Below, piece after piece: positions 10,961 through 21,915 of a DNA stretch of 64,000 bases. The stretch lies in contig JAKUHH010000395.1 in NCBI GenBank assembly GCA_022701365.1, positions 744,001-808,000 of the forward strand, given 5' to 3'. The notes beneath the pieces are model-generated. The model had not been told where the DNA came from. It did not search any database and saw only the letters and a list, made by a program, of their open reading frames with translations. Numbering within the stretch: the first letter of the stretch is position 1; each line of letters opens with the position of its first letter. Made by a program: the position numbers and the translations under genes. This stretch comes from Mycocentrospora acerina (lineage: Eukaryota; Ascomycota; Dothideomycetes; Pleosporales).

Positions 10961-13716
10961 TCACATGATAGAGAAGTTATTTGTCCACCCTAGTGGGCCA
11001 AACCCTTCGAATCCTGTCGACTGCGAGTTCTCACCACTGCTCGCCTCCCACTCGAAGAAGTTCTGGAGATCGTCGAGGTTAAAAACAGGCTGCTCGGGTG
11101 TGCTTGATGTAGCAGGGGTATAGAGAGTTGTTTCAATGTCCTGATGTGGCACTGAGATATTTGGTAAAGCAGGGCTACCATTGGAAAACCCTCCAAGTGC
11201 AGAAGCTGAGAATGAGTAGTCGCTCGTTGCAAGTTGGCTGTTCGTTGGAGAAGCTGCTCGAAGGAGGTTTCCAAATCGTGGTAGAATCGATAATGTGGTG
11301 TTCTGTGAGACAGATGTTGCAGTTGGTGTGCTGGGGACAGGTGCTCCGACTATCTGTTCAACTTCGTTTTCTGAAGGATCCTGCGGTGCGATATATGTGG
11401 ATGCGTATCCTCGAGCAAGGCTTGTCTGTACTGTCTCAAGCCAACGCTCAGATGTTATGCATAGTGGTTCTGCCAATGGATACATAAGCGACATATCTCG
11501 CAACGCCCGATTGTTCTGCTGCACAAGCTCTACTGTTCGGTTAATAAGCGTACTAGCATCAGATTTCGAAACATCCAATATCCTAGCAATGTAATAGAGC
11601 ATAATACGACTACTGTTGTACACGAATGATGGCAGAATCGGGTCTGCGAAGTGCTTGATTCCGTGCTGCAATATAGTAGAGACAAGAATAGACATGCGTT
11701 GTGCATGTTCGAAGCATACTGTTTGCAGGTGCGCTACAAACGACTGCTGTTCCGGTGGGAAGACAAAGGGTTCTTGGTTTTTGAAGAGCTCTGGAAGAGC
11801 GATACGATGAATGTCGCAGATGACGTGGTGATACATGCAATGAATTAGGAGCAATGCGCCGAGCTGATGAGACTCGCGCCGAATATAGATATTATCCGCA
11901 GAGAAATCTAACCATGACGGCAAGCTTTGCTTCCACGAATGGATATCTTCAATAAGAATGGCAAATTCAGACCCTGATAGCCAAGGTGGTTGCTCTTCAT
12001 CCATATGTTTAACAAAACTATGAAAAGGGTCAGAAGCCAGCTACAAAGTAATGATGTGCTGAGCGCGACTTACCGTAAAACTCGTCGCCATATGCTAACG
12101 ATACGAACGTAGTATGCAGCCATGCCTAGGTTTTCACGTGGCTTTCCGGGAATGTCTTCCGCAGGTACAAAATCGAGAATTTCTCCCTCTGCTAGTCTTT
12201 CTGTCACGCAGGGTATCTGCAGGAGAAACTGTCTTTCGTTGCAAGGAAGCTGAATTTTAAGGTCTTTTTCGTTTAGAATCGTTAGATGGTCCACGCCACT
12301 GCCAGCCCAGACATCAAGCATGTAGCACGCCCACATGAGTCGTCTTCGGGACTCGCGTACTGTAATCTCGTTGAGGCCTCCATCTTTCTTACAGAGGATG
12401 TCTGATGATGCTTCATTATTTAGTTGCAGAGCATGAGCCATGCGAATTACAAGACCTGTAAGAAGAAACGACCCCGCGTAGTTTCCGGTTCGTGCTTCCT
12501 GATCGTGCAATAGGATGAGGACCTTTAGTTTCGTTATGGAAATTGTACTATAGTCGGCAAAGAACATCTCCTCTGCAATCTTGGCCCACTGATTTCCAGC
12601 TGTCCGGATCAGATCTTTGGAAAGAGGAGCGAAGGATTCACTATATTCAATTGCGTAAAAACGAGCACCCAGCGCACACATGATGTGAAGCAACGCCTGA
12701 TCTGAGGAATCAACAAGCTGGCCTTCGTCAAGCATTCGAATGAAAGAGGGCTTATGCTCAAATGCGAATACCCGAATGGGATGAACGTTGTTAAAATACG
12801 CGTCTAGTAGTGTATGCAGCTTCGCCTTGGCAGGTAATGTTTGTGCGAACAGCCTATGCGGAAACATCAGTACATATTCACTAATCCAAAGCACACTTTG
12901 CCGCTCTTCTGGGCGAGAGCTCAAAGTACATTAAACAAAACCCAGCAGCAACATTGCAGTTTTATAACGCGCACTTGTGAACAGTGACAAGGGAGAGCAC
13001 AACGTACCATGTCAGAGAAGGTGGACAGCCTGGCACGGTGATACTTGTTGATATTGATGCATATGTATCCTGGGATTCTTGCGTCGGCTGTGTCGACATC
13101 ACTGCATGGAGATCTACTCCGGGACCTGGAGATGCAATACTTTGTACCCACGCTGGCTCTGCCGCTTCTGCGTCGTAAACACAACTAGCTCTCCTCTGTT
13201 GGCATCTTAAGCAAGTCGGTCGTTCTCCAGAACATTTGACCTTGGAGTCACGACAAGTCACACAAGAGCGAAATGTTCGTTTGCGCTTGATGCCTATTAT
13301 TGGCTCCAGAGAAGCACTGGATCTCTTGATGGTCGCAGAAATGGCGCCATTCTGAACGCAGTCCAACTGTAGGCGTTCGCAATTGAGACAACCATTCTGA
13401 CGCTCATCGCATTTGACCTTGAAACTATTAGCTGTCCATCACCTTTATCTTTGGCTTTTCTTACATGATGTTCGTAACCACACAGTCATTGGCTGGAGAA
13501 GAACCGGAACTAGCCCACAGAGTTCCTTCCCGTAACCATGGAATGTGTTTCACGAACAAATGTAAGAAATGAAACTTACTTTACGAGCCCGGCAAGTAGC
13601 ACAAGCTGCAGGGACGATTTAGCTCGTACATGTGTCATTAGAGAGATCGACGCCGTACCATTCACTGGTCGCCTACGCTGCTTCTTAGTGGTTGTTTCTG
13701 ACGGCACGGTCTCCAT
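10961..13716 (-). CDS. Transcription factor with two tandem Zn2Cys6 clusters
   Basis: Five exons (13716-13659, 13605-13580, 13417-13008, 12919-12074, 12017-10961) give 798 residues with all phases matching. The first cluster has Cys 21, 24, 31, 38, 41, 48 and the second Cys 80, 83, 90, 97, 100, 107; both fit C-x2-C-x6-C-x6-C-x2-C-x6-C exactly. Basic segments precede each (KKQRRR and KRKRTFR). The first cluster is assembled across a 26-nt microexon encoding CATCRARK and two introns of 53 and 162 nt. The middle homology region spans about residues 190-500 (HTLLDAYFNNVHPI, RESRRRLMWACYMLDVW, PPWLSGSEF), and the tail is Ser/Thr/Pro-rich and acidic, fitting an activation region. A nuclear regulator is expected; its targets are unknown. 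It diverges from the FAD oxidase, sharing a 1.6 kb upstream region, and the Cys-Pro and catalase-like genes lie downstream. Confidence 0.88.
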
Positions 13717-15348
13717 AGTGGTTTGTTGTCGGGTCGTCGTCGGGCGAGAGATTAACAGATAGGCTATAGCCTGTGGGGAAGCTTGGAGTTTTACTGAAAA
13801 CAATGACGCGATCGGCGCGCGAATGATGCCAAATTTAGCGCTGTCTCTGAGGCTGACTAAGGGCACCCAACACCAATCTCCAACTTCCATTGCTCACTCG
13901 CGACATTCTTGGCATTATCGCGTTCCTTCTGTTGCAATACTAATCACTTTGGGTTCCCATTTCATCTTCCATGCAAAACAACATTAGACACCAATCACAA
14001 CACTTGAATTGGTGAATCATGTTCAGACAGGGAAAATAACGACGGTAGCTTGATACGTCGATAGGCAAGATGCCGCTTAATTTCACAACAAGTATTCGAA
14101 GCCACGAGGCTTTGGTGACGCACCCACGGCCTAATCTCAAGATAAAATGATTTTTCCACATGGAGAGCAGCCTCATCATTCCGTGGCAGAATGAAATAGG
14201 TCATAAAGGGCTGCAACGATGTTAGATTACGTTGATACGTGGTTGGCCCAAGACAATTTTGTGACATGGCACCACTATCGATCATACCAAACCGGGATAT
14301 CCGGCTATGAAGCTGAGACTTTACAGTGTGTTGCAGCCTTATGAGTTGTGTTTTATTTGTCTAGCTTCACACCAAACTCGGATTCTGGCTTGAAATGCAT
14401 TCTCTTCCAGTCATAGAAAGTGCACTACACGCAGAATCAATGTCATATCCCGTCATATCTTCCGTGTCACGTGATACAACGTTTAGCCAACACAATATAC
14501 TCAGCTCCACCATTTACAGGGAAACTGGACTTGAAACTTGGAAGCATGTGTATCCGGATTGGCCTGATGTGTATAAAGTTGCTGCTCTGTTTGCTAAATA
14601 AAAACAGAACAATGGTCCCTACAATAGATCCTGCAATACACCAGGCTCCTATGATTTTCAGACATGTATTCTTCATGTAGCATTACCACCTTAAGGTTTT
14701 GCGCTTATTTATGCCAAGATCTAGTTGAAAATGAGTGGTCATTTAAAGAGGTTACAAAAAGCACGCCCCATTTTATCAGTAATATGTTCAACGGAAGATA
14801 ATAAAAGGACTCAAGGTATTGGAAGTCATTCGGAGGACTAAGTTCTGAATCTGAGCGAAAACAAGCCAGTGCACACAATTAATCTATTTAAAAAGACGCA
14901 ATCAGAGGGACTTAGTTGAGGATCAAATCTAATTCTTTTTATCTATCTCTTACAAGTGAAGGAAATTGGATTCTAACTATCGAAAAATTGGTAGTTCATA
15001 GTTATAATCACTAAAGTTGACTTAATCATCGCTCCCACTCTCGTTTAATATCTTTCACCAACGCGTTTTCTAAAACGGTAGCTCTTGCGTTTTTCAGACT
15101 CCTAAATGCATCCCCTTTTTACATAATAAATCCGAAACTGCAATTTCTTTCCATATTCAGTTCTTTCGCAATGACGAAAGCAATATTAATTCTGTGTGAA
15201 TGACCGAGGCCTCGGAAGTCTTGGCGTGCGAAAGAGGGCTGATCACCTCTCAGTAAATTCCTCCAAGTACATTTACAGACATGGGATACCTCATAATTCA
15301 TTAATAATAATTTTGCAAACCTTAGATCTGCCTGTTATATTCCCCATC
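13717..15348. other. Divergent upstream region, tandem-zinc regulator / FAD oxidase
   Basis: About 1.6 kb, AT-rich towards the FAD oxidase. It is the only upstream sequence for both genes. Short frames on both strands (for example 13995-14285 minus, 14467-14676 minus with one hydrophobic segment) resemble nothing I know. Confidence 0.4.
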
Positions 15349-17177
15349 ATGTCAGCATTTGTTTTATTTTTTCTTCTGGCATCAAAGGTCCTTGGCTCTT
15401 CTGCTGATTGGAAACCCAGATTTGTCAGCCAGCAGCAGATACTGCAAGACTGTCTCACAGAAAAAGCGGTTCCCACGCTTTTCAACTCTTCTTCGGACTG
15501 GGGTTCACTTATTTCTGCTTACAACCTCCGCCTTCAGCACACCCCTATTGCGGTTGCCTTGCCAGCTACTCCTCAGCATGTCTCCGATTCAATCAGATGC
15601 GCCTCTACCGCTGGAATAAAAGTCCAAGCACGATCTGGAGGACATTCATACGGTAGCTATTCTCTTGGTGGAAAAAATGGAAGCTTAATGGTCGATTTGC
15701 AGAAGTTCAACTCAATTTCTCTGGACAAATGTAAGCCTCAAGATGGAACAACTTGGTTGTTAATTACCAAACTTTGTTCTCTTTGAGAACTCAGTTAACA
15801 GCTATTTCTAGTGACTGGCATCGCACGCGTAGGTGGAGGTGTTCGACTCGGCAATCTAGGCGTCGAAATTTTCAACCAAGGTCAGCGCGCGCTACCTCAC
15901 GGTACTTTTCCAGGAGTTGGAATAGGAGGACATTACACTCATGGAGGTTTCGGATATTCTTCTCGACGTTGGGGTAAGTTACCTCCATAAATGAACAAGG
16001 CTCTTGAGCCCTCACTATGAGCAGTTGAAACAAAGGAACCTAAATCGCTTCCCGCCTCCTCCCCACACACATATAAACATATCTATTGTATAGATGATTA
16101 CCTTACTGATGTCATGTTCAGGTCTTGCACTTGATACCATCATAGCCTTGGACGTTGTTTTATCAGATGGAAGACAAATCCATGCCACACCAACAGACTA
16201 CCCCAGCATTTACTATGCTTTGCGCGGAGCCGCAGATAGTTTTGGCATTATAACAACATTTTATCTTCAGACTCAGCCCGCTCCGGCACAGATAGTCAGC
16301 TTTTCAGCCAACTTTACGTCGGCATTGGAGTCAGCGGATACGGCGGCTGATATCATCCTGAAGCTCCAGACCTTCGCCTTGTCCTCTTCTCACACGGACC
16401 GAAATATCACCCTCGAAATTTACATGAACGTGTTCGGCCAATTTACTGTCCGTGGATGGTATTTTGGTGACTATGACCATTTTAACAGCTCCGTTTTCCC
16501 GGCAATTTTACATGGAATGCCGAAACCTGACAGTAGCACAGTTCAGAACATGACCTGGCTGAATGCCTTGGAAGACATCGCGGAGGGCGAATCTCTCGTT
16601 GAGCCTTTGACTGGTTATAACAATCACCAAACATTCTATTCTAAGTCTGTTGTTACAAGGGAAGCTAAGCCGCTTACCAGAAACGCTTTGAAAAACTTTT
16701 TTGTATACGTCATAAATGAGGGACTGACCGCGAAAAATCCCTGGAACACGTTCATATCCCTATATGGAGGAAAAGACAGCCAGATCAACGTACCAACATC
16801 TCAGTCTGCGGCATACTCTCATCGAGACTCATTATGGGTTTTCCAAGTAGGCCCATATTATCACGATAATGAAGCAATGACTAACGCCACCATAGAACGT
16901 AGCCTCTACACCAAACTCCCTTCCCCCCTTCTCGCCTGAAATCATCAAGTTTGTTAATGGATTGAATACTGCCCTTACGAGCGCGCAGCCAAATGGCAAT
17001 TTTCTCGCGTACCCAAACTATTTGGATCCAGAGTTGACTCCTACGGAGGCTGCAAAGCTCTATTTTGGCTCTACCACATACAACAAGCTGATTAGTATCA
17101 AGAAGACTGTCGATCCCAATGCGATTTTCTGGAATCCGCATGCAGTCGGAAATGCAGACCTATCTAATGAAAAATAA
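15349..17177 (+). pseudogene. BBE-like FAD-linked oxidoreductase with a frameshift
   Basis: Exons 15349-15730, 15812-15973 and 16122-17177 encode a secreted flavoprotein of about 530 residues, but the third exon is out of frame after a run of six C at 16923-16928. The upstream frame ends at a TGA near 16937, while the conserved C-terminal part (FSPEIIKFVNGL, YPNYLDPEL, FWNPHAVGN) continues one frame over to 17177. Residues 1-16 look like a signal peptide. The FAD-binding PCMH domain shows ARSGGHSYGSY with the covalent His99, and PGVGIGGHYTHGGFGY; the Cys that makes the second covalent FAD bond in bicovalent relatives is absent (GTFPG), suggesting a single His link. Several NxT and NxS sites fit secretion. 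Relatives oxidise sugars or secondary metabolites with oxygen. The fault is either a true frameshift or a homopolymer base error; otherwise the gene looks well preserved. Confidence 0.85.
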
Positions 17178-18905
17178 GAGCAGCGGGAGGAGGTTCACTG
17201 AATTGGTTAGAGAAGTAGTAAATTCGAGAATTTGCTCTAGTTTTTGCCAGCTTGGCAGTCCATGCGCATCATCGTAAACAGGTGATCTGTCACATAATGA
17301 CTTGATTTTGCATCACATTTGTTCAAGAATACTCATCATTATACATAATAAAGATTGTGGCGATCTCTGAAATCTATCAAACCGAAACATGACGTCAGCG
17401 AAGTCAAGCCCGCCGGCGCGCATCTTGCGCCATAACTTTATTTCTACTTCAAATTCACAGCAGCATGGAATTAACCTCACATGACAGCGAAGGAAAAGGC
17501 TTAGCCATATCCAAACAGAGCTAAATTAGAGTACCATCTTCGAACATCTTCAAATGCATAAATGGCATAATCGACCTCACTACTCTCAGAAATACACAAG
17601 CCATAACTTCATTTATACGAGACACTGGTATCGTCTAGTAACAACTCTTTGCGATTAACGAGTGGTTCTTCGAGAAATGAAAATTTATTTCAAACTTCGC
17701 CGACCTATTTCGTCCACCTGATTCTCTACCATCTAGTTTGAAACTATGCACACCTCTTGCATATTTAGCTTGTGCGAATCTGCACCTATGTCAACACGCG
17801 TTTTGACAAACTCATCAAGCGGATCGGAGACTCCACCGCGGACTATGATATCTCCTATCTGTACTGGATACGAAAATTTGTTGTCGCAGCGTATTACCTC
17901 ATAATAGTATCACGCGACAACTTTCACATCTATCCCGGCGAAGAGTTGATCATCTGGATGATATGGCGTATAGCGTGGCACTTCTTGGCTCGTTAAATCC
18001 ACTGGTAGCCAAGTCTGGGGTTGCCGACTCGAAGCTAGGTAGTCGAAGCAGTGGAGTTGAACAGGACATGTGTGCTTAGAGATTTGAGAGAGACAAGTAC
18101 GACGTAAAACCCCAACACCTGCCCCGAATTGGTAAGCTCTTGATTGCGCCAGATATGCACAAGCGAGCGTTAGTTTCATTTTTCGTCATCGATTGGCGTC
18201 CATCTCGGATGCGCTTCAGTCCCGTCTTTATTCTCTTGTGCATGAACACCTCAAAACTTTGGTTCCGAGTCGTTGCACACATCTTCAGGGCCAGATAAGT
18301 ATTTTCCGATAGGCAGGGACGCATTGCGTTATTTCATTCTGCTATGCTTAAATTACGTTTCTGAAAACGCTTACTCCCTCTTCAGATATTACCAGATGGT
18401 GCTGTCACAGGCCACTAGCGCTACTCCACGCTACCTACTGTTACCCGCACCTGATATGTCTTGCGTCGAAATAATAATCTAGACACGCCTCGTACACCCC
18501 GCATTAGTTGACACGAGTTCGAAGCGCGTGGCTTTGAGATCGGGGATTTTTCGAGAGCTGGGGAAAAAGGGTGCAGCATATCGATCTCTGATTGGCTAAA
18601 TTTGCAAATGACCAATCCACTATAGAGCAACCATGTCGCCGAGAGCCGGTTTGCGACCCCTGAGCACATCTCAGCGCCGATGTGACATCAGCAAGGCTCT
18701 AACATCTGATAATTTTCCAAGGCTGATAGCGTGTTCAATTTTTTGTATAAGAGGCTCGACATGGTAAGACTTGTGGAGCCCATTTGAATCTAGCACACAA
18801 GTTCATCCTGAGTCCTGCCTGCAGACTTCATTCTCTAGTCTTTCTCTTGCATATATTCGAATTACTTACTTTGTGCATAATTTTCTTAAGCTTTTGAATT
18901 TCACA
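17178..18905. other. Intergenic upstream of the GH64 gene
   Basis: About 1.7 kb. Near its right end is a TATA-like element (18746-18751) and a pyrimidine-rich leader; the rest holds only short frames such as 17772-17996 (plus) and 17910-18179 (minus) that I cannot support as genes. Confidence 0.45.
18744..18751 (+). promoter_or_regulatory. TATA-like box of the GH64 gene
   Basis: The run tgtataag lies about 155 bp upstream of the chosen ATG at 18906 and about 25 bp upstream of an in-frame ATG at 18771. This would place the transcription start near 18770-18780, which favours 18906 as the real start. Confidence 0.4.
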
Positions 18906-20183
18906 ATGAAATCTCTCAAGAGCTTCTTCAACAAGCGCCGCCAGAGTTTCCAACAGCACCTTCAAAATGGAAACAATCCCAACCCAGCTCCAACTTACGC
19001 CAACAACAAGGCGCCCGTGGCTGCCCAAACCAACGGCCAGCAAGTCCTTGCTCAATACGTACCTGGCACTTTACAAATCGCTTTACAAAACAGATCAAAC
19101 TCAAGCAACGTTTATGCTTACATCACCGGTCTTGGAATCAACAACGGCAACAAGCCTCTCTTTGCGCAGGCGAACGGAAACATCTACTATCCCGATTCGC
19201 CGGCGAAAATTCAATCGCAGCTTCAAGCCGATGTCGCGATACCTCTAGGCGCACCAGGAAACACTGTGAATGTCAACATTCCAAAAATTGCTGGTGGACG
19301 TATATGGTTCAGCATCGATGCGAAGTTGACATTCCTGTTAAACCCAGGTCCTGCGGTCGTGGAGCCCAGTGTGACAAACCCTTCTGACCCCAATTATAAT
19401 ATCAATTGGACGTTTGTTGAGTTCACGTATAATGATGCACAGCTTTTCGCCAACATTTCCTACGTGGACTTTGTGAGTATTCCAGTGTCACTCAGTCTCA
19501 CCAGTATGCAAGGAAGCACGCAGACAGTACCTGGTATGAATGCCAATGGCCTTCAAACTCTAGTAAATGAGATGCGTGCCCAAGCGCAACGCGATGGTCG
19601 ACCATGGGACAAACTCATCTATGAAAACAATGGTCAACCGCTGCGTGTTCTTAGCCCAAACAATCTTCTCATCAGCGATGGGAATGCGTGGGGAAATTAC
19701 TGGGAGGCGTACGTTAACGCAGTCTGGAACAAGTACCGTAATGAAGACCTCATCATTAACACGCAAGCTGCGGCTGGTAACATCACTGGTCGTGTTTACA
19801 ATAATGAACTTCAACTCGGTGAGGCTGGCAACTTTGGGCCTCCTTCGGCAAAAGATATCTTCAGTTGCAGTACTGGGCCTTTTGCTACTGGTTCGAACCA
19901 AGCGCGGAACGCGGTCATTCCCAGACTTGCAGCAGCATTCAATAGAAGCATCTTGTTGAATACCCCGGGAAACCAGTTCCCAAATGGAAGTAACCCGACG
20001 AGATATTATTTGGACTTGGAAACTACAAACCACTACTCTAGGGTTGTGCATCAGGTGCAAAAGGACCAGAGGGGATATGCGTTCCCATATGACGATGTAG
20101 TTCCAGATGGCGGACAGGATGTTGCCGGCACTATATCTGATGGAAATCCAAGAGTATTTACTATTGGTATTGGCGGCAACTGA
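18906..20183 (+). CDS. GH64 family beta-1,3-glucanase
   Basis: A single-exon gene of 425 residues. From about residue 53 the sequence follows the GH64 / thaumatin-like beta-1,3-glucanase fold: GTLQIALQNRS, YAYITGLGINNGNKPL, an IWFS strand, then the catalytic pair Glu172 (FVEFTYND) and Asp188 (SYVDFVSIP), 16 residues apart as in the laminaripentaose-producing enzyme (Glu154 and Asp170). The domain continues with the long GNYWEAYVNAVWNKY helix and the ETTNHYSRVVH segment, so it is complete. These enzymes cleave beta-1,3-glucan such as cell-wall glucan. The first 50 residues are basic and Gln/Asn-rich with no signal peptide; an in-frame extension to 18771 would add a hydrophobic stretch, but the TATA position argues against it. 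Unconventional secretion or an intracellular role on the fungus's own wall material are both possible. Confidence 0.88.
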   Translation: MKSLKSFFNKRRQSFQQHLQNGNNPNPAPTYANNKAPVAAQTNGQQVLAQYVPGTLQIALQNRSNSSNVYAYITGLGINNGNKPLFAQANGNIYYPDSPAKIQSQLQADVAIPLGAPGNTVNVNIPKIAGGRIWFSIDAKLTFLLNPGPAVVEPSVTNPSDPNYNINWTFVEFTYNDAQLFANISYVDFVSIPVSLSLTSMQGSTQTVPGMNANGLQTLVNEMRAQAQRDGRPWDKLIYENNGQPLRVLSPNNLLISDGNAWGNYWEAYVNAVWNKYRNEDLIINTQAAAGNITGRVYNNELQLGEAGNFGPPSAKDIFSCSTGPFATGSNQARNAVIPRLAAAFNRSILLNTPGNQFPNGSNPTRYYLDLETTNHYSRVVHQVQKDQRGYAFPYDDVVPDGGQDVAGTISDGNPRVFTIGIGGN

Positions 20184-20604
20184 AGTTTCGAGGAAATGGG
20201 TTGGGTGATGGCTGGATTTGGAATACCCTTCTGTTGAGCCTTCTTCTTTCAACAAGTTAATGTAAATAGAGTCTTTTAGAATAAATATTTGAAAATCAAA
20301 CGATCAAGATCACAACTTGTTAACTGTGAAACAAACTCAAATTGAAAGATTTGCCACTAGCGATGATCAATTAATTGCCCACTATGAAAGTCTAATCTAT
20401 CGATCACTCAACATCCAAAATTTCGTTACCCATACATTTTCAATTTTGAACAGGTGAAAAGTTGTGGCTTAATAACTGTGAATCGGAGGTGAAAGCTAGG
20501 TCAATAGCTGTCTTACCGCTCACTGGCTACGCGCTGTTGCCAAGTTCTCTTTAAAGCCGTCCATTACCACTGCAGAACTTTTCAACCACTAACATAAACT
20601 CAAT
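20184..20604. other. Intergenic, GH64 / first BTB gene
   Basis: About 420 bp. An AATAAA-like signal for the GH64 transcript lies near 20280; the rest is AT-rich promoter sequence for the BTB gene. Confidence 0.4.
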
Positions 20605-21532
20605 ATGGCAGAAGATGCCTCCAAGCAGTTGCTCCAAGATATCAGCAGGTATAAATCTACATGACGTCATCATATAGCCTCGTTTATCGCAGACTAACAC
20701 AACACAGCGTCCTTGTATCGGGCAAGTTCAGTGACCTTGTAGTCACGTGCTCCAAAGACACATACAACGTGCACAAAATTATCTTATGTACACGCTCCGA
20801 GTTCTTCGCCAAGGCCATCAAGTTTGGTGCTGGAAAGGTTCGTCTTCGGCTCTTGTGAAGTGTATGGGTTACTACTAACGAGGAGACTAGGAGGCAGCAG
20901 AGGGCAAGGTCGATCTTCCTGATGATGAGCCGGCTATTATCAAGCTTCTAATTCAGTACTTCTATGAAGCTGAATACGAACCTCGTTTCACAACAGACGC
21001 TCGGCGTGTCGCCGCTCTAGATACGTCAGAGACGAACCCAGCTCAGACACAACCACACAGCTGTAGTACGAACGCCAGTGGTTATAACTGCAGAGGCTAT
21101 ACCAATTTTCGAAGTGTCTGTTCGCATCATTACTGTGGTTCACAGTGCAGCTTCAACTGCGTGAAATTCAAGTGCGCGAAATGCTTTCCCTTCCCACTCG
21201 AAGGCAAGGCTGACCAGGTTCTCATCCATGCAAAGATGTATGAAGTTGGCGATAAGTATCATGTTTCAGGCTTGAAGGAACTATCCAAGCGTAAATTCGA
21301 GGCCGCCTGTGAGAAGTACTGGGACGACCCCAAGTTTTCGGAAGCAGCCAGTCACGCGTATACCACAACTCCAGATCAAGACAAAGGTTTGCGCGATATT
21401 GTGTGTAAGACTATATCTGATAACATGAGCCTTATGAAGAAAGCTGAGATTGAGGTACTCTTGAATGAGTTCAACGGCATGGCATTTGGACTGCTTAAGA
21501 GAAAGGCTGAGGAAAATGGTTGGTTGGATTAG
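20605..21532 (+). CDS. BTB/POZ domain protein (first tandem copy)
   Basis: Three exons (20605-20648, 20708-20837, 20891-21532) give 271 residues. The BTB/POZ fold begins with SGKFSDLVVTC and YNVHKIILCTRSEFFAKAI, followed by VDLPDDEPAIIKLLIQYFYEAEY; this domain mediates dimerisation and in some proteins Cul3 binding. A variable, Cys- and His-rich insert follows (about residues 115-155, with CSHHYCGSQCSFNC and KCAKCF), of the kind often seen in ascomycete BTB proteins and possibly zinc-binding. The C-terminal half (HAKMYEVGDKYHVSGL, then a helical tail) is a BACK-like helical part. There is no kelch, ankyrin or other partner domain. The gene is followed within 400 bp by a paralogue with the same exon layout, so the two arose by tandem duplication. 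Function unknown. Confidence 0.85.
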
Positions 21533-21915
21533 TGTTGACTGGGGTGGACATGGACTGAAGCGTCAGATTGAAAGTATAAATGGACCACAATTTTGGAAAC
21601 ATCCTCCTTTACGTTTTTCTATACCGTATTGCCGCAAGATTGATATTAAATCCTTCTTCGTTCACTCAGCCTGTTCACAGCAGCAGAGTGAGCATCCGAG
21701 ATCAATCATTTCCTCCATATAAGAAACCAGTGAACTCACTGCCGGTGCTAAATATGTATAAGCTAGGAACGGCTTCCTGCCTCCCTTTACCAGCATCTAA
21801 TCTGATAGAATTCCGAAGAAACGTCAACTGTACCCCACGATCCAGAACACGAGCTTTAACTGGCGCCCGCACTGTCCCCCACATCTCAACAACACACCAA
21901 CTTCCAGCGACCACA
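21533..21915. other. Spacer between the BTB paralogues
   Basis: About 380 bp. A frame at 21580-22146 runs through it into the next gene, but its leftward part shows no BTB resemblance and is best read as leader or promoter sequence. Confidence 0.4.

Noticed and set aside
12921..13184. A zinc-regulator start at the late codon near 13366 with only one zinc cluster
   Set aside because: The first codon there is TTG, and upstream exons with correct splice sites complete another perfect zinc cluster.
1..20183. A secondary-metabolite cluster (SDR, FAD oxidase, regulator, catalase-like)
   Set aside because: No PKS, NRPS, terpene cyclase, prenyltransferase or transporter gene is present in the window, so these genes alone do not make a cluster.
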